From: an uncultured Veillonella sp.
Lineage (GTDB): Bacteria > Bacillota > Negativicutes > Veillonellales > Veillonellaceae
Direction of reading: 5' to 3'
NCBI GenBank assembly: GCA_959608595.1
Contig: CAUHTB010000019.1
Span: 1 to 8,437, forward strand
DNA: 8,437 nucleotides
Within the stretch, counting starts at the first letter, position 1, and each line of letters begins with the position of its first letter. A model generated the notes under the pieces. The model saw only the letters and a program-made list of their open reading frames with translations, did not search any database and had not been told where the DNA came from. A program made the position numbers and the translations under genes. Shown here piece after piece: positions 1 to 6,606 of the stretch.

Positions 1-117
1 ACTATTCGGTACTAAAAATAAATCTAAGCCTATAGTATAAATTAGAGCCCCTAATATCATCATTAAGCAACGCATAATAAAGTTCGACCAGTTATGCGTT
101 AAAGTTTCATTTTTCAT
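1..117 (-). CDS. YitT-family membrane protein, N-terminal fragment (runs off the window)
   Basis: The first 39 codons of a gene are visible, starting with ATG at 117-115 and still open at base 1. The peptide begins MKNETLTHNWSNF, followed by a hydrophobic stretch (about residues 17-36) that ends in IGLDLFLVPNS. The pattern 'G.LIY..G.dLFLvPN' resembles the start of YitT/DUF161 family integral membrane proteins, in which the first membrane helix leads into a conserved L(F/I)P(N/A) turn. The family is widespread in Firmicutes and its transport substrate is not established. A ribosome binding site AAAGGAG (124-130) lies 6 bases upstream, inside the end of the preceding gene, and the two genes overlap by 11 bases, so they are probably translated together. 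The family call rests on a short fragment; membrane-protein character is surer than the name. Confidence 0.6.
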   Translation of the reverse strand, partial: MKNETLTHNWSNFIMRCLMMILGALIYTIGLDLFLVPNS

Positions 118-634
118 GCACTTCTCCTTTACCGTACAACTGCTCCATAGCATGTAATCTTTTTTCTTCTAACTCACTAGCATCCATCGTATCACCTTGT
201 ATGTCATTAACAGCTTGGCTTAGTTGTTTTGTATATCGTAAACCAATAACAAAAGCTGTCAAATCATCTACAGGTTCAGGTGGAAATTGCATAGACGTAG
301 GGATAATTTTACGCCATCCTGTAGGAGGATTATACTTCCAATATAATTTTCGAGCCTCTTCCGTACTATGCGATTCATCAATTAAGCTAGTCGTAATTTT
401 ATGATTTCGTCCAATTTGTTGAAGCGATGGATACAAATATTTATGATTTGTACCATTTCCACATACCATATGAACAACACCATAATATTCAGTTAATATA
501 CGTTCAATTTCACCATTGAACTGTTTTGTCATAATAATTTTACGACATACCATAGTACCAGAAGGTGTCACAATTGCTACACCTGTTTTTTCATTGCCTG
601 GATCTACAGCCAAAATGTACGTAGTATCAGTCAT
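107..634 (-). CDS. RuvC/YqgF-like RNase H-fold protein, putative nuclease
   Basis: This encodes a 175-residue soluble protein with the hallmarks of the RNase H-like superfamily branch that includes RuvC and YqgF. Residues 7-20 (ILAVDPGNEKTGVA) form the first strand, with the catalytic-type D11 followed by the glycine turn and KTG. IDESHSTEEAR at 85-95 resembles the DER(L/Y)(T/S)T motif of YqgF, with D86 and E87. PVDDLTAFVIGLRY (121-134) supplies the late acidic residues D123 and D124. YqgF acts in pre-16S rRNA maturation and RuvC resolves Holliday junctions; which, if either, applies here cannot be read from the sequence. The protein is longer and more divergent than typical YqgF (about 140 residues). 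The start was set at ATG 634 because GAGGA (642-646) lies 7 bases upstream; a longer frame from GTG 676 would begin in the promoter and hairpin region. It is the first gene of a unit with a YitT-family gene. Confidence 0.7.
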   Translation of the reverse strand: MTDTTYILAVDPGNEKTGVAIVTPSGTMVCRKIIMTKQFNGEIERILTEYYGVVHMVCGNGTNHKYLYPSLQQIGRNHKITTSLIDESHSTEEARKLYWKYNPPTGWRKIIPTSMQFPPEPVDDLTAFVIGLRYTKQLSQAVNDIQGDTMDASELEEKRLHAMEQLYGKGEVHEK

Positions 635-641
635 ATTATTA

Positions 642-646
642 TCCTC
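642..646 (-). promoter_or_regulatory. ribosome binding site that fixes the RuvC-like gene start
   Basis: GAGGA reads on the minus strand 7 bases before ATG 634. The alternative GTG at 676-674 lies directly after the terminator stem and has no such site, so the 175-residue form is preferred to the 189-residue one. Confidence 0.7.
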
Positions 647-666
647 ATTTCTAATACAGCATTTAT

Positions 667-675
667 ATTTTAACA
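667..675 (-). promoter_or_regulatory. candidate extended -10 promoter for the RuvC-like/YitT unit
   Basis: On the minus strand TGTTAAAAT matches the extended -10 form TGnTATAAT at all but one position of the hexamer. It lies just past the terminator of the preceding operon, and transcription would start near 658-661, giving a leader of about 25 bases before ATG 634. No good -35 hexamer is present; the region where it would sit is inside the hairpin stem (for example TTACAT at 691-696, a poor match). An extended -10 element can function without one. The location makes biological sense because a promoter is needed after the terminator, but this is inferred from sequence only. Confidence 0.4.
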
Positions 676-677
676 CA

Positions 678-719
678 AAACGAAGGTCTTATGTAAAAAT
701 TTACATAAGACCTTCGTTT
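678..719 (-). terminator. intrinsic terminator closing the LPS operon
   Basis: A perfect 20-base-pair inverted repeat is formed by 678-697 and 700-719, separated by two bases (in practice a loop of four or more). On the minus strand the stem is followed by a T-rich run (TTTTGTGTT, beginning within the stem base). It lies 30 bases past the stop codon of the DUF3084 gene, the usual position of a Rho-independent terminator. The stem is only moderately GC-rich (a CGAAGGTC core) but long. The plus-strand side is followed by only a short T run, so minus-strand termination is the likely role; there is no convergent gene. Confidence 0.8.
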
Positions 720-748
720 AAAGTATATAAACCAAAATACTATTCAAT

Positions 749-1963
749 TTAATAAGCTGGCATTTTAGCCTTATCATTAAAAACAGGCATTTGAGTAATA
801 CGTAACTTAAGATGTACAGGACCAGATGAATATGTATCACCATCAACATACGCTTCTACATGAACCTTGCCATGTATTGTAGCAATACGACGAATAGCAG
901 TAAACAAATCATCCCCTGGTATCGTTCCGATATCACCCGATAAGGAATCTGGAATAATCCCTTTTTCTCTTGCCTTTTCATTTACTTGCTTTAAGAATTG
1001 AAGCATAGCAGATTGAGCATTAGGGCCACCATCCATTACAGCAGAATGAATTACTTCTCCATTTTTATAAATAAATTGTTGTGGGTAAACTTGGATAACT
1101 GCTACCGCTGGTTCACCAGCAATAATATTTCCAGCAGCTACCACTTGAACCACCATTGGAGTCTTTGCACTATTAAGCTTTTGTGTAGCTACCTCAATAT
1201 TCTGACGGTCTACATACACAACAGCCTGCCCTTGATCTTCTATACCAAGACGACGTAATACCAATTTATTTGTATCATCAATAATATTTTTGATGGCTGC
1301 ATGGCTATCTTCTTCACTTAAACCAGGTCGAACAACAGCTTGCGCCAATAATTGATCAACTTGGAAAAGAATTGTACCTTCACGCAAATGAATAATGCCA
1401 TTTTGCAACTGTTCCTGCGTTGTCTGTAAATCCTTAATATGAGCTTCCATCTTGGCTCTTGTAGCCTCTAAATCAGCTAATTTTTTAGATATTTCATCAT
1501 ATGAAGCTTGAAGTGTAGCTAACTCAGCTTCAGTCGCATCTTTAGCCGCTTGTGCACTAGCCAACTCAGCCTTAGTTGCATCAACCTCTTTACGAATTTG
1601 CTCTATTTCAGCCATTCGTTCTGCTAATTCTTGCTTATTTTGCTCAAGCAATGCTTGTCCTCGAATAAGCTCTTGCGTCTTAGCAGCTACCTCATCATTA
1701 AGTTGCTTCATATCTGCTCGCAACTGATCCATCCCAAAGAGCGCTGTTCGTACGCTTTGAGATGTAATAGTTAATACACCTACTGTAGCAGCAGCAACTA
1801 ACAATCCCGTTACGATAGTAACAATAATCGATGTATGCTTAGGCCTTAATCCAAAGAGGGACATGCGACGCTTACCAACTTTAGTGCCTAACTTATCCCC
1901 CATGTAGGCAATAAGTCCCCCCATAAGGGCAATAATAACTAATATTTTAACACCTACTAACAT
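749..1963 (-). CDS. DUF3084 family membrane-anchored coiled-coil protein, function unknown
   Basis: This is a 404-residue protein. Two membrane segments are visible at about 4-21 and 45-67, joined by a strongly basic loop (DKLGTKVGKRRMSLFGLRPK), which is characteristic of DUF3084 proteins. By the positive-inside rule that loop is cytoplasmic, putting both the N-terminus and everything after residue 68 outside the inner membrane. Residues about 76-195 form a long heptad-like coiled coil rich in A, E, K, L and Q. Residues 196-404 form a mixed alpha/beta domain with several strand-like stretches (for example VVYVD, MVVQVVAAG, AVAVIQVY, KVHVEAYV). No catalytic motif was recognised. The start is secure: AAAGGAGG at 1970-1977, 6 bases before ATG. 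It is the last gene before the operon terminator and follows the lpt genes, so a role in envelope or LPS biogenesis is a reasonable guess from context only. Orientation is inferred, not shown. Confidence 0.8.
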   Translation of the reverse strand: MLVGVKILVIIALMGGLIAYMGDKLGTKVGKRRMSLFGLRPKHTSIIVTIVTGLLVAAATVGVLTITSQSVRTALFGMDQLRADMKQLNDEVAAKTQELIRGQALLEQNKQELAERMAEIEQIRKEVDATKAELASAQAAKDATEAELATLQASYDEISKKLADLEATRAKMEAHIKDLQTTQEQLQNGIIHLREGTILFQVDQLLAQAVVRPGLSEEDSHAAIKNIIDDTNKLVLRRLGIEDQGQAVVYVDRQNIEVATQKLNSAKTPMVVQVVAAGNIIAGEPAVAVIQVYPQQFIYKNGEVIHSAVMDGGPNAQSAMLQFLKQVNEKAREKGIIPDSLSGDIGTIPGDDLFTAIRRIATIHGKVHVEAYVDGDTYSSGPVHLKLRITQMPVFNDKAKMPAY

Positions 1964-2050
1964 CGAGTCCCTCCTTTCATAAGATTACACAATTATTGGA
2001 TTCGAAAATATGCTATTTCGTAAATCAAATTTATTTCTTTATATACTAGG
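1964..2050. other. 87-base spacer with an imperfect AT-rich inverted repeat
   Basis: This is the only sizeable gap inside the operon, between the permease and the DUF3084 gene. It holds the DUF3084 ribosome binding site and an imperfect inverted repeat at 1999-2026: GATT and CGAAA pair with TTTCG and AATC, with a two-base bulge, around an AT-rich middle. No T run follows it on the minus strand, so it does not look like a terminator. A weak -35/-10 pair (TTGATT at 2023-2028, TCGAAT at 2000-2005, spacing 17) overlaps it and could give the last gene extra transcription. Both readings are tentative. Confidence 0.25.
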
Positions 2051-3142
2051 TTACTTAGATACACGCCAATTCAAATATAGGCCAGCAATAATACCTAATG
2101 TATCTGGAATTAATGCAGCAAATACGGTTGGCAATGCACCACCTTTACCTAATGCACCAGCAAATGTCATCACCCCATAATAAATAAAGATGATTAAAAT
2201 ACTGATACCAAAACCAATAGATGAGCTAGAACGTTGCTTTTGAAGACCTAATGGAGCACCTACAAGAGCAAATACAAAGCTAGCTAATGGAATTGTAAAA
2301 CGTTGGTACATTTCCATTTCTAGTTTATTGGCATTCGTATAAGCCGCCTTATACGCTTTAATTTGATGACGTAATTCTTTGATTGTTAATTCTTCTGGTT
2401 TACGTTGATCTTGTTGAATATCCTTTGGTGCAGACTTAATTGGCAAGGATTGCTCCTTGAACTTCATTGTACGTTCTACACCATCACCAGCGGAAATATC
2501 ATAAATAATGCCGTTTTGCATCACCCAATATTGGCCATTCCAAACAGCAGTATCCGCATTTTCAACTTGTTGTAACTTGCCACCTTCACCAAACTGTTGC
2601 ACCGTAATCATGCTTAATTTTTTAGTCTCCGCATTGTAGCTTTTAGCATACATTAATGTGCCTAAATCATTACCATTCATTGTTTTTAAAACGATATGAT
2701 TTTGTGTTTGAGGTGATGCATTTTTCATAATCTGTTCACGCACAATTGTTTGATACATATTATTTGTACGTGGTACAACAAATTCATTAAATGCGACAGC
2801 CCCAATTGAGATGATAAGGGCAATAATGTATACAGGCATCGCTAAGCGTAAAAAGCTAAGACCACCGGCACGCATAACAACAATCTCACTAGTACTGCTC
2901 AAGCGACTAAAGGTCATAAGTGAAGCCAATAGTACTGACATTGGGAATGTTAAGATAACAATGCTTGGTAAGGCCAACACAAAAGCTTTCATAACGAGAA
3001 CTAACGGTGCCCCATATTCAGTAATATATTGAGCAATTCTAAACAATGTGCCTGTGCCAATAAAAATACTGGTAAAAGCAAATACCCCAAATAGGAACGG
3101 ACCTACAAAGGCTTTTAATATATATTTATCTAATAATCTCAT
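2051..3142 (-). CDS. lptF: LPS export permease of the LptF/LptG (YjgP/YjgQ) family
   Basis: This 363-residue inner-membrane protein has the family layout. Three membrane helices lie at about 10-32, 55-77 and 99-121, then a periplasmic beta-rich region at about 122-275, then three more helices at about 281-302, 306-328 and 335-357. Recognisable family blocks are SEIVVMRAGG (85-94) in the cytoplasmic coupling helix, and MYQRFTIPLASFVFALVGAPLG (278-299), entering helix four. In known systems LptF and LptG form a heterodimer that, driven by LptB, lifts LPS out of the inner membrane and hands it through the periplasmic jellyroll domain to LptC. Length matches the usual 350-370 residues. The ribosome binding site AGGAGGGG (3146-3153) overlaps the lptB stop codon, so translation is probably coupled. 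Only one such gene is present here, so F versus G cannot be decided; lptF is a provisional symbol. Confidence 0.9.
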   Translation of the reverse strand: MRLLDKYILKAFVGPFLFGVFAFTSIFIGTGTLFRIAQYITEYGAPLVLVMKAFVLALPSIVILTFPMSVLLASLMTFSRLSSTSEIVVMRAGGLSFLRLAMPVYIIALIISIGAVAFNEFVVPRTNNMYQTIVREQIMKNASPQTQNHIVLKTMNGNDLGTLMYAKSYNAETKKLSMITVQQFGEGGKLQQVENADTAVWNGQYWVMQNGIIYDISAGDGVERTMKFKEQSLPIKSAPKDIQQDQRKPEELTIKELRHQIKAYKAAYTNANKLEMEMYQRFTIPLASFVFALVGAPLGLQKQRSSSSIGFGISILIIFIYYGVMTFAGALGKGGALPTVFAALIPDTLGIIAGLYLNWRVSK

Positions 3143-3151
3143 AGTCCCCTC

Positions 3152-3871
3152 CTATAATCTAAAGTTATCCCCTAAGTAATGCTCACGAGCGATTGGGTCG
3201 TTTGCAATTTCTTCAGGGGTGCCTTCTAGGAGGATCTTACCACTACTTAAAATATAAGCCTTATCTACAATCCCTAATGTTTCACGCACATTGTGATCTG
3301 TAATCAAGATACCAATACCGCGATTTTTTACATGCAAAATGATTTGTTGAATGTCAGCAACCGCGATAGGGTCGACGCCAGCAAAAGGTTCATCGAGAAG
3401 AATAAAATTCGGTTCTAACGCAAGACAACGAGCGATTTCTACACGACGGCGTTCACCACCAGATAGCTGCATCCCCATACGATCCCGAACATGACCAATA
3501 TGAAATTCTTCAATGAGGGATTCCACTATAGCTTCAATTTCATCAGATTTCTTTGATGTTGTTTGTAACATAGCACGAATATTATCCTCAACAGTCATGG
3601 AACGAAAAATTGATGCTTCTTGTGGAAGATACCCAATACCTTCAGCAGCTCGTTTATACATTGGAATATTCGTAATATCCTTGCCATCAACGGTAATGAT
3701 ACCAGAACTAGGTCGTTCAATGCCAACAATCATATAGAATGATGTAGTTTTCCCTGCCCCATTAGGACCTAGGAGCCCAACGACTTGCCCCTTATCAACG
3801 CGTAAACTAACCCCATCTACAACATTGCGACCGCTAAAGGTTTTGACTAAGTTTTTGGTTTCTATATACAT
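3152..3871 (-). CDS. lptB: LptB, ATP-binding subunit of the LPS exporter
   Basis: This 239-residue ABC ATPase is complete. Walker A is GPNGAGKT (35-42), the Q-loop is YLPQEASIF (Q84), the signature is LSGGE (136-140), Walker B is FILLDEPF (156-162/163) with catalytic E161, and the switch histidine is H193 in TDHNVRET. The ending HYLGDNFRL closely matches the conserved C-terminus of LptB proteins, which separates it from other branched-chain-type ABC ATPases. LptB dimers work at the cytoplasmic face and power LPS extraction through the LptF/G permease encoded next. AAGGA lies 6 bases before ATG 3871, and only 9 bases separate it from lptA, so it is part of the same transcript. Confidence 0.96.
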   Translation of the reverse strand: MYIETKNLVKTFSGRNVVDGVSLRVDKGQVVGLLGPNGAGKTTSFYMIVGIERPSSGIITVDGKDITNIPMYKRAAEGIGYLPQEASIFRSMTVEDNIRAMLQTTSKKSDEIEAIVESLIEEFHIGHVRDRMGMQLSGGERRRVEIARCLALEPNFILLDEPFAGVDPIAVADIQQIILHVKNRGIGILITDHNVRETLGIVDKAYILSSGKILLEGTPEEIANDPIAREHYLGDNFRL

Positions 3872-3880
3872 ATTTAATCC

Positions 3881-4600
3881 TTATTGATTTGGAACAATGA
3901 TAAGTGTACTACGACCACCCAATGTTTCAGCAGAATCATCAGCTAAACGAATTTTAAGCTCTGGCGCATTGAGTACATTACCATTTTGAACAGCATGAGC
4001 AGATCCAGATAAAAGTACAACTCCATCATTTTGATTAGGTGTTTGCGTATAGGTAGCACGCTCTGCAGAGCCAGATACGTTTCGTTCTGGATTAGAGAAT
4101 GTCACATCCCCTTGTGCTACTGCACGAATTTCTTTTAGCCACCCTTCAACTTGATTACCTGTCAAAGTAGTGCCTTCTGCAATCAAACGAGCATTGCCAG
4201 ATACAAGACCATACTCTGTATCTGTATTATATTCAACTTTATCACCGAAAATTTGACGATCGCTACGTTGTAAATGAACTCCGCCATTAGCAGTGAATTT
4301 ATTATTATTGTAACTGTGCACTGATTCTGCAGACATAGCCATATCAGAACCAATCATAGATACGCCGCCATCTAGATTTGCTTCCTGAGTTTTTGTATTA
4401 TACCATCCATTGGCACCAGTCATCGTTTTATCAGCTTGAGTAATTACCACATTACCGTTTGCATCAGCAATTCCCGTATTGCCATCATAAGATAATGTAT
4501 CTGCGCTAATAGTCAAAGGATCATTTGCAGCCCAAGCTGTAACAGATGCTGTCATAAGCATAGCCAAAATAGCCATACCAATCTGTTTTTTCTTATTCAT
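3881..4600 (-). CDS. lptA: LptA-like periplasmic LPS-transport bridge protein
   Basis: This 239-residue OstA/LptA-domain protein has a clear signal peptide: basic MNKKK, a hydrophobic core to about residue 20, then AWA|AND with cleavage likely after A24. The mature part is a run of short beta-solenoid-like repeats of the form G(N/G/D/S)(V/A)...G, visible near 48-62, 105-119, 134-148, 163-177 and 198-209. LptA monomers stack into a bridge that carries LPS from LptC to LptD across the periplasm. Mature length is about 215 residues against roughly 158 in E. coli, so the solenoid may be longer. The start at ATG 4600 is preferred over ATG 4615, which overlaps the lptC stop (TAATG): GAGG at 4608-4611 sits 7 bases before 4600, and the signal peptide then begins with the basic residues. 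The product sits between lptC and lptB, the classic order. Confidence 0.88.
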   Translation of the reverse strand: MNKKKQIGMAILAMLMTASVTAWAANDPLTISADTLSYDGNTGIADANGNVVITQADKTMTGANGWYNTKTQEANLDGGVSMIGSDMAMSAESVHSYNNNKFTANGGVHLQRSDRQIFGDKVEYNTDTEYGLVSGNARLIAEGTTLTGNQVEGWLKEIRAVAQGDVTFSNPERNVSGSAERATYTQTPNQNDGVVLLSGSAHAVQNGNVLNAPELKIRLADDSAETLGGRSTLIIVPNQ

Positions 4601-4607
4601 TATATTT

Positions 4608-4611
4608 CCTC
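4608..4611 (-). promoter_or_regulatory. ribosome binding site that fixes the lptA start
   Basis: GAGG on the minus strand lies 7 bases before ATG 4600. It is located after the alternative ATG at 4615-4613, which has no comparable site, so the shorter form is favoured. The TAATG junction may still help ribosomes re-initiate after lptC. Confidence 0.6.
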
Positions 4612-4614
4612 GCA

Positions 4615-5151
4615 TTACTTCTTCGTTAACTTTGCATTACCAATAGCTTTGATTTTCTTCAAGGACATATTGCCTTCAAGTTTATCACCAGTTAATGTTA
4701 TATCTTTACCGTTATAGGTAAAGGCAGATTTAGATGTCAACGTTTTCGTCTTATTATCAAAGTGAAGTGCATCAGTTTTAAACTCAGCTCCATCAGTATT
4801 TGTGGCTGTAACACCTTGATCAATATCAAGGGAGTTGCGATCACCGGTCAATACAGCATGAGGTGCTGTGATTGTTGTAGTTACATCATCTTGATAGAAA
4901 AGACCTTTTAAATTAGTCAGCACAATAGCTTTTGTACGTGGATCATATTCAATCTTTTCAGCTGATAATGCCCATACTAGCTTGCCATCTTTTTCCTCTT
5001 GTAAATCGGCTCCTTGGAAGTTAACCAGTTGTCCATTCTGATTTTGAGTGGTACCAACATCACCAGAGTCTTTCATAATATATACGATAAGACCAATCAG
5101 AGCCAACACTATGGCGGCCACTATGGCAATTAATTTTTTATTGTTTTTCAT
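4615..5151 (-). CDS. lptC: LptC, membrane-anchored LPS-transport component
   Basis: This 178-residue protein has a short basic N-terminus (MKNNKK), one membrane helix at about 7-25, and a beta-rich periplasmic region from about 41 to 177 with the OstA/LptC fold pattern (for example VWALSAEKIEYDPRTKAIVL at 59-78 and ITLTGDKLEGNMSLKKIKAI at 151-170). LptC sits on the LptBFG complex, accepts LPS from the permease and passes it to LptA. Length is close to the roughly 190 residues of E. coli LptC, though sequence conservation in this family is always low, so position beside lptA and lptB matters for the call. The gene overlaps the end of the acyltransferase gene by 14 bases; GGGAG lies 7 bases before ATG 5151. 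Confidence 0.88.
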   Translation of the reverse strand: MKNNKKLIAIVAAIVLALIGLIVYIMKDSGDVGTTQNQNGQLVNFQGADLQEEKDGKLVWALSAEKIEYDPRTKAIVLTNLKGLFYQDDVTTTITAPHAVLTGDRNSLDIDQGVTATNTDGAEFKTDALHFDNKTKTLTSKSAFTYNGKDITLTGDKLEGNMSLKKIKAIGNAKLTKK

Positions 5152-6070
5152 GTGCCCTCTCCCGTGCAGCTATCTTCTTATCATAATCAATAATTTGATC
5201 CATCTTAGTCATCCAGCGATGTTGGAACCAAAGCCACTCATCTGGATGCTCACGAATAAAGTCTTCTGTAACACGTACACATTCCTCAGTTAGACGATAC
5301 ATATCTGCATCTTCATCACCTGTATCTATATAATGTAAGGCTGGTAGAATGTGAACAATATGACCACCTTCTGGTTTTCGAGATGCAAAAATTGGAACTA
5401 CTGGAGATCCAAATTTTCTTGCAAACGTAGCGGGACCAATAACTGCCGAGGAATCTTGGCCTAAAAATGGAACCGGTAAACCATGTATATAGCCATCTTG
5501 GTCAGCTAAAAAACCAAGTAATTTTTTCTTTTTTAATGCTTTAGCAGCAGAAACGATTTCATTGCCACCACTAGCAAACACATCAAGGCCCACCATCTCA
5601 CGATATTCATTCATGAGACGTGTAAATTGAGCATTAGGTTGTTTCTTAACAATAGTAGTAGATGGATAACCATGAGCCGCCATAGCAGCCCCCATCCATT
5701 CCCAATTGCCAACATGTCCAGTAAGAACAATTACACCTTTATCGTCAGCGATAGCTTTTTCTAAATATTCGACACCACGCATTTCAATATGTTTATTGAT
5801 AAAAGACTTTGTCAGGTTTGGCATATACAAGACTTCCATAACACTACGGCCAAGATTTTTGAACAACTTTTCAATTAATTGTTCTGCCTCTTGATCATTC
5901 ATGTTCATGCCAATCTTTATGTTTTTTATACCTCTAAGTTTTTGCTTCTTCGCTATGAGACCATATACTGGTCCTAAACTAGCGCCTATGAGCAAAATGA
6001 GCTTATACGGCAGTCGGCAAACGAGCCAGCTAATGCCTTTAACTAAATGGTATTGCCATTCGTTATTCAT
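5138..6070 (-). CDS. lpxL: LpxL/HtrB-type lipid A acyltransferase
   Basis: This is a 310-residue member of the lysophospholipid acyltransferase-type family that adds a secondary acyl chain to Kdo-lipid A precursor, using acyl-ACP at the inner membrane. The HX4E catalytic motif is GHVGNWEW with H119 and E124. Further family blocks are LADQDG (188-193), VPFLGQ (200-205), and DEWLWFQHRWMT (277-288). A hydrophobic N-terminal helix (about 12-38) anchors it. The start at ATG 6070 is fixed by AAAGGAGGTG (6077-6086), 6 bases upstream; a longer frame from 6139 would add 23 unlikely residues (MGNCCSRLCTRG...) lying within kdsC. Only one copy is seen here, so which acyl position and chain length it uses is unknown. 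Position among Kdo and lpt genes fits lipid A maturation. Confidence 0.9.
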   Translation of the reverse strand: MNNEWQYHLVKGISWLVCRLPYKLILLIGASLGPVYGLIAKKQKLRGIKNIKIGMNMNDQEAEQLIEKLFKNLGRSVMEVLYMPNLTKSFINKHIEMRGVEYLEKAIADDKGVIVLTGHVGNWEWMGAAMAAHGYPSTTIVKKQPNAQFTRLMNEYREMVGLDVFASGGNEIVSAAKALKKKKLLGFLADQDGYIHGLPVPFLGQDSSAVIGPATFARKFGSPVVPIFASRKPEGGHIVHILPALHYIDTGDEDADMYRLTEECVRVTEDFIREHPDEWLWFQHRWMTKMDQIIDYDKKIAARERAHEKQ

Positions 6071-6076
6071 TCTGCC

Positions 6077-6086
6077 CACCTCCTTT
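6077..6086 (-). promoter_or_regulatory. strong ribosome binding site that fixes the acyltransferase start
   Basis: AAAGGAGGTG on the minus strand is a near-perfect anti-16S match, 6 bases before ATG 6070. Its first bases are part of the kdsC stop codon (TAA at 6087-6085), so termination of kdsC places ribosomes directly on this site. Confidence 0.85.
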
Positions 6087-6606
6087 ATTGTCCATGAGCA
6101 TGGGCCTCTCGTGCATAGTCTGCTACAACAGTTTCCCATAGACCTTGATTTTTCAAGATATATTCTACAGCCTCTCTAACGGCACCATGGCCTCCATTGA
6201 CAGTAGATATAAATTTAGCTAATTCTTTGACCTCTGGTACCGCATTGTTTGGTGCCATTGGTAAACCTACGATTTGGAGTGCCCCTAAATCATTTAGGTC
6301 ATCCCCCATGTAAGCAATCTCTTCTAAATTGATTTGATGCTCTTTACAAAGGGTTCTTAATGCTTCTGTCTTATTGGCATGCCCCATAAGCAATGCATCA
6401 AAATGAAGCTCCTTAGCACGTCGCTCAACCATAGGAGATATCCGTGCTGTGATGATGGCAAGCTTAAGTCCTACTTTTCGAGCTGCCGTTAATCCTAGGC
6501 CATCTTTTACAGAGAAAGACTTAAGCTCTTCCCCACTTGATGTATAGATTAGAGTACCATCAGATAGCACGCCATCAACATCAAGAACAATCCATTGAAT
6601 ATTCAT
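6085..6606 (-). CDS. kdsC: KdsC, Kdo-8-phosphate phosphatase (HAD superfamily)
   Basis: This 173-residue HAD phosphatase removes phosphate from Kdo-8-phosphate to give Kdo in the cytoplasm. Motif I is VLDVDGVLSDG (7-17) with nucleophile D9 and general acid D11. Motif II is IITARIS (51-57) with T53; many relatives have TGR, here TAR. Motif III is HANKTEAL with K79, and motif IV is GDDLND (101-106) with D102 and D103. The C-terminal GGHGAVRE (138-145) matches the tail block of KdsC tetramers, which closes the active site of the neighbour, and the absence of a large cap domain fits the C0 type. Length is typical (170-190). The ATG shares one base with the kdsD stop (TAATG), so translation is probably coupled; GAGG lies 9 bases before it. 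Confidence 0.94.
   Translation of the reverse strand: MNIQWIVLDVDGVLSDGTLIYTSSGEELKSFSVKDGLGLTAARKVGLKLAIITARISPMVERRAKELHFDALLMGHANKTEALRTLCKEHQINLEEIAYMGDDLNDLGALQIVGLPMAPNNAVPEVKELAKFISTVNGGHGAVREAVEYILKNQGLWETVVADYAREAHAHGQ

Noticed and set aside
635..676. Longer N-terminus for the RuvC-like protein, starting at GTG 676
   Set aside because: It would begin directly after the terminator stem, over the -10 element, without a ribosome binding site; ATG 634 has GAGGA at good spacing and starts just before the conserved DPG strand.
998..1258. Open frame on the plus strand inside the DUF3084 gene (also 201-404, 516-752, 2811-3032, 3513-3737, 5048-5293, 5706-5894, 5901-6179, 7240-7422)
   Set aside because: These are antisense to well-supported genes, lack recognisable domains and lie mostly in frames forced open by the sense coding sequence.
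1410..1740. Repetitive-looking DNA within the DUF3084 gene
   Set aside because: It is the consequence of heptad-like coding (A, E, K, L and Q codons) in the coiled coil, not a tandem DNA repeat with a fixed unit.
2000..2028. Sigma-70-like promoter TTGATT-17-TCGAAT before the DUF3084 gene
   Set aside because: Each hexamer matches only four of six consensus positions, which is expected by chance in AT-rich DNA; mentioned in the spacer entry but not called as a promoter.
6071..6139. Longer N-terminus for the acyltransferase, starting at 6139
   Set aside because: The extra 23 residues (MGNCCSRLCTRG...) do not look like the family and lie within kdsC; a near-perfect ribosome binding site sits just before ATG 6070.
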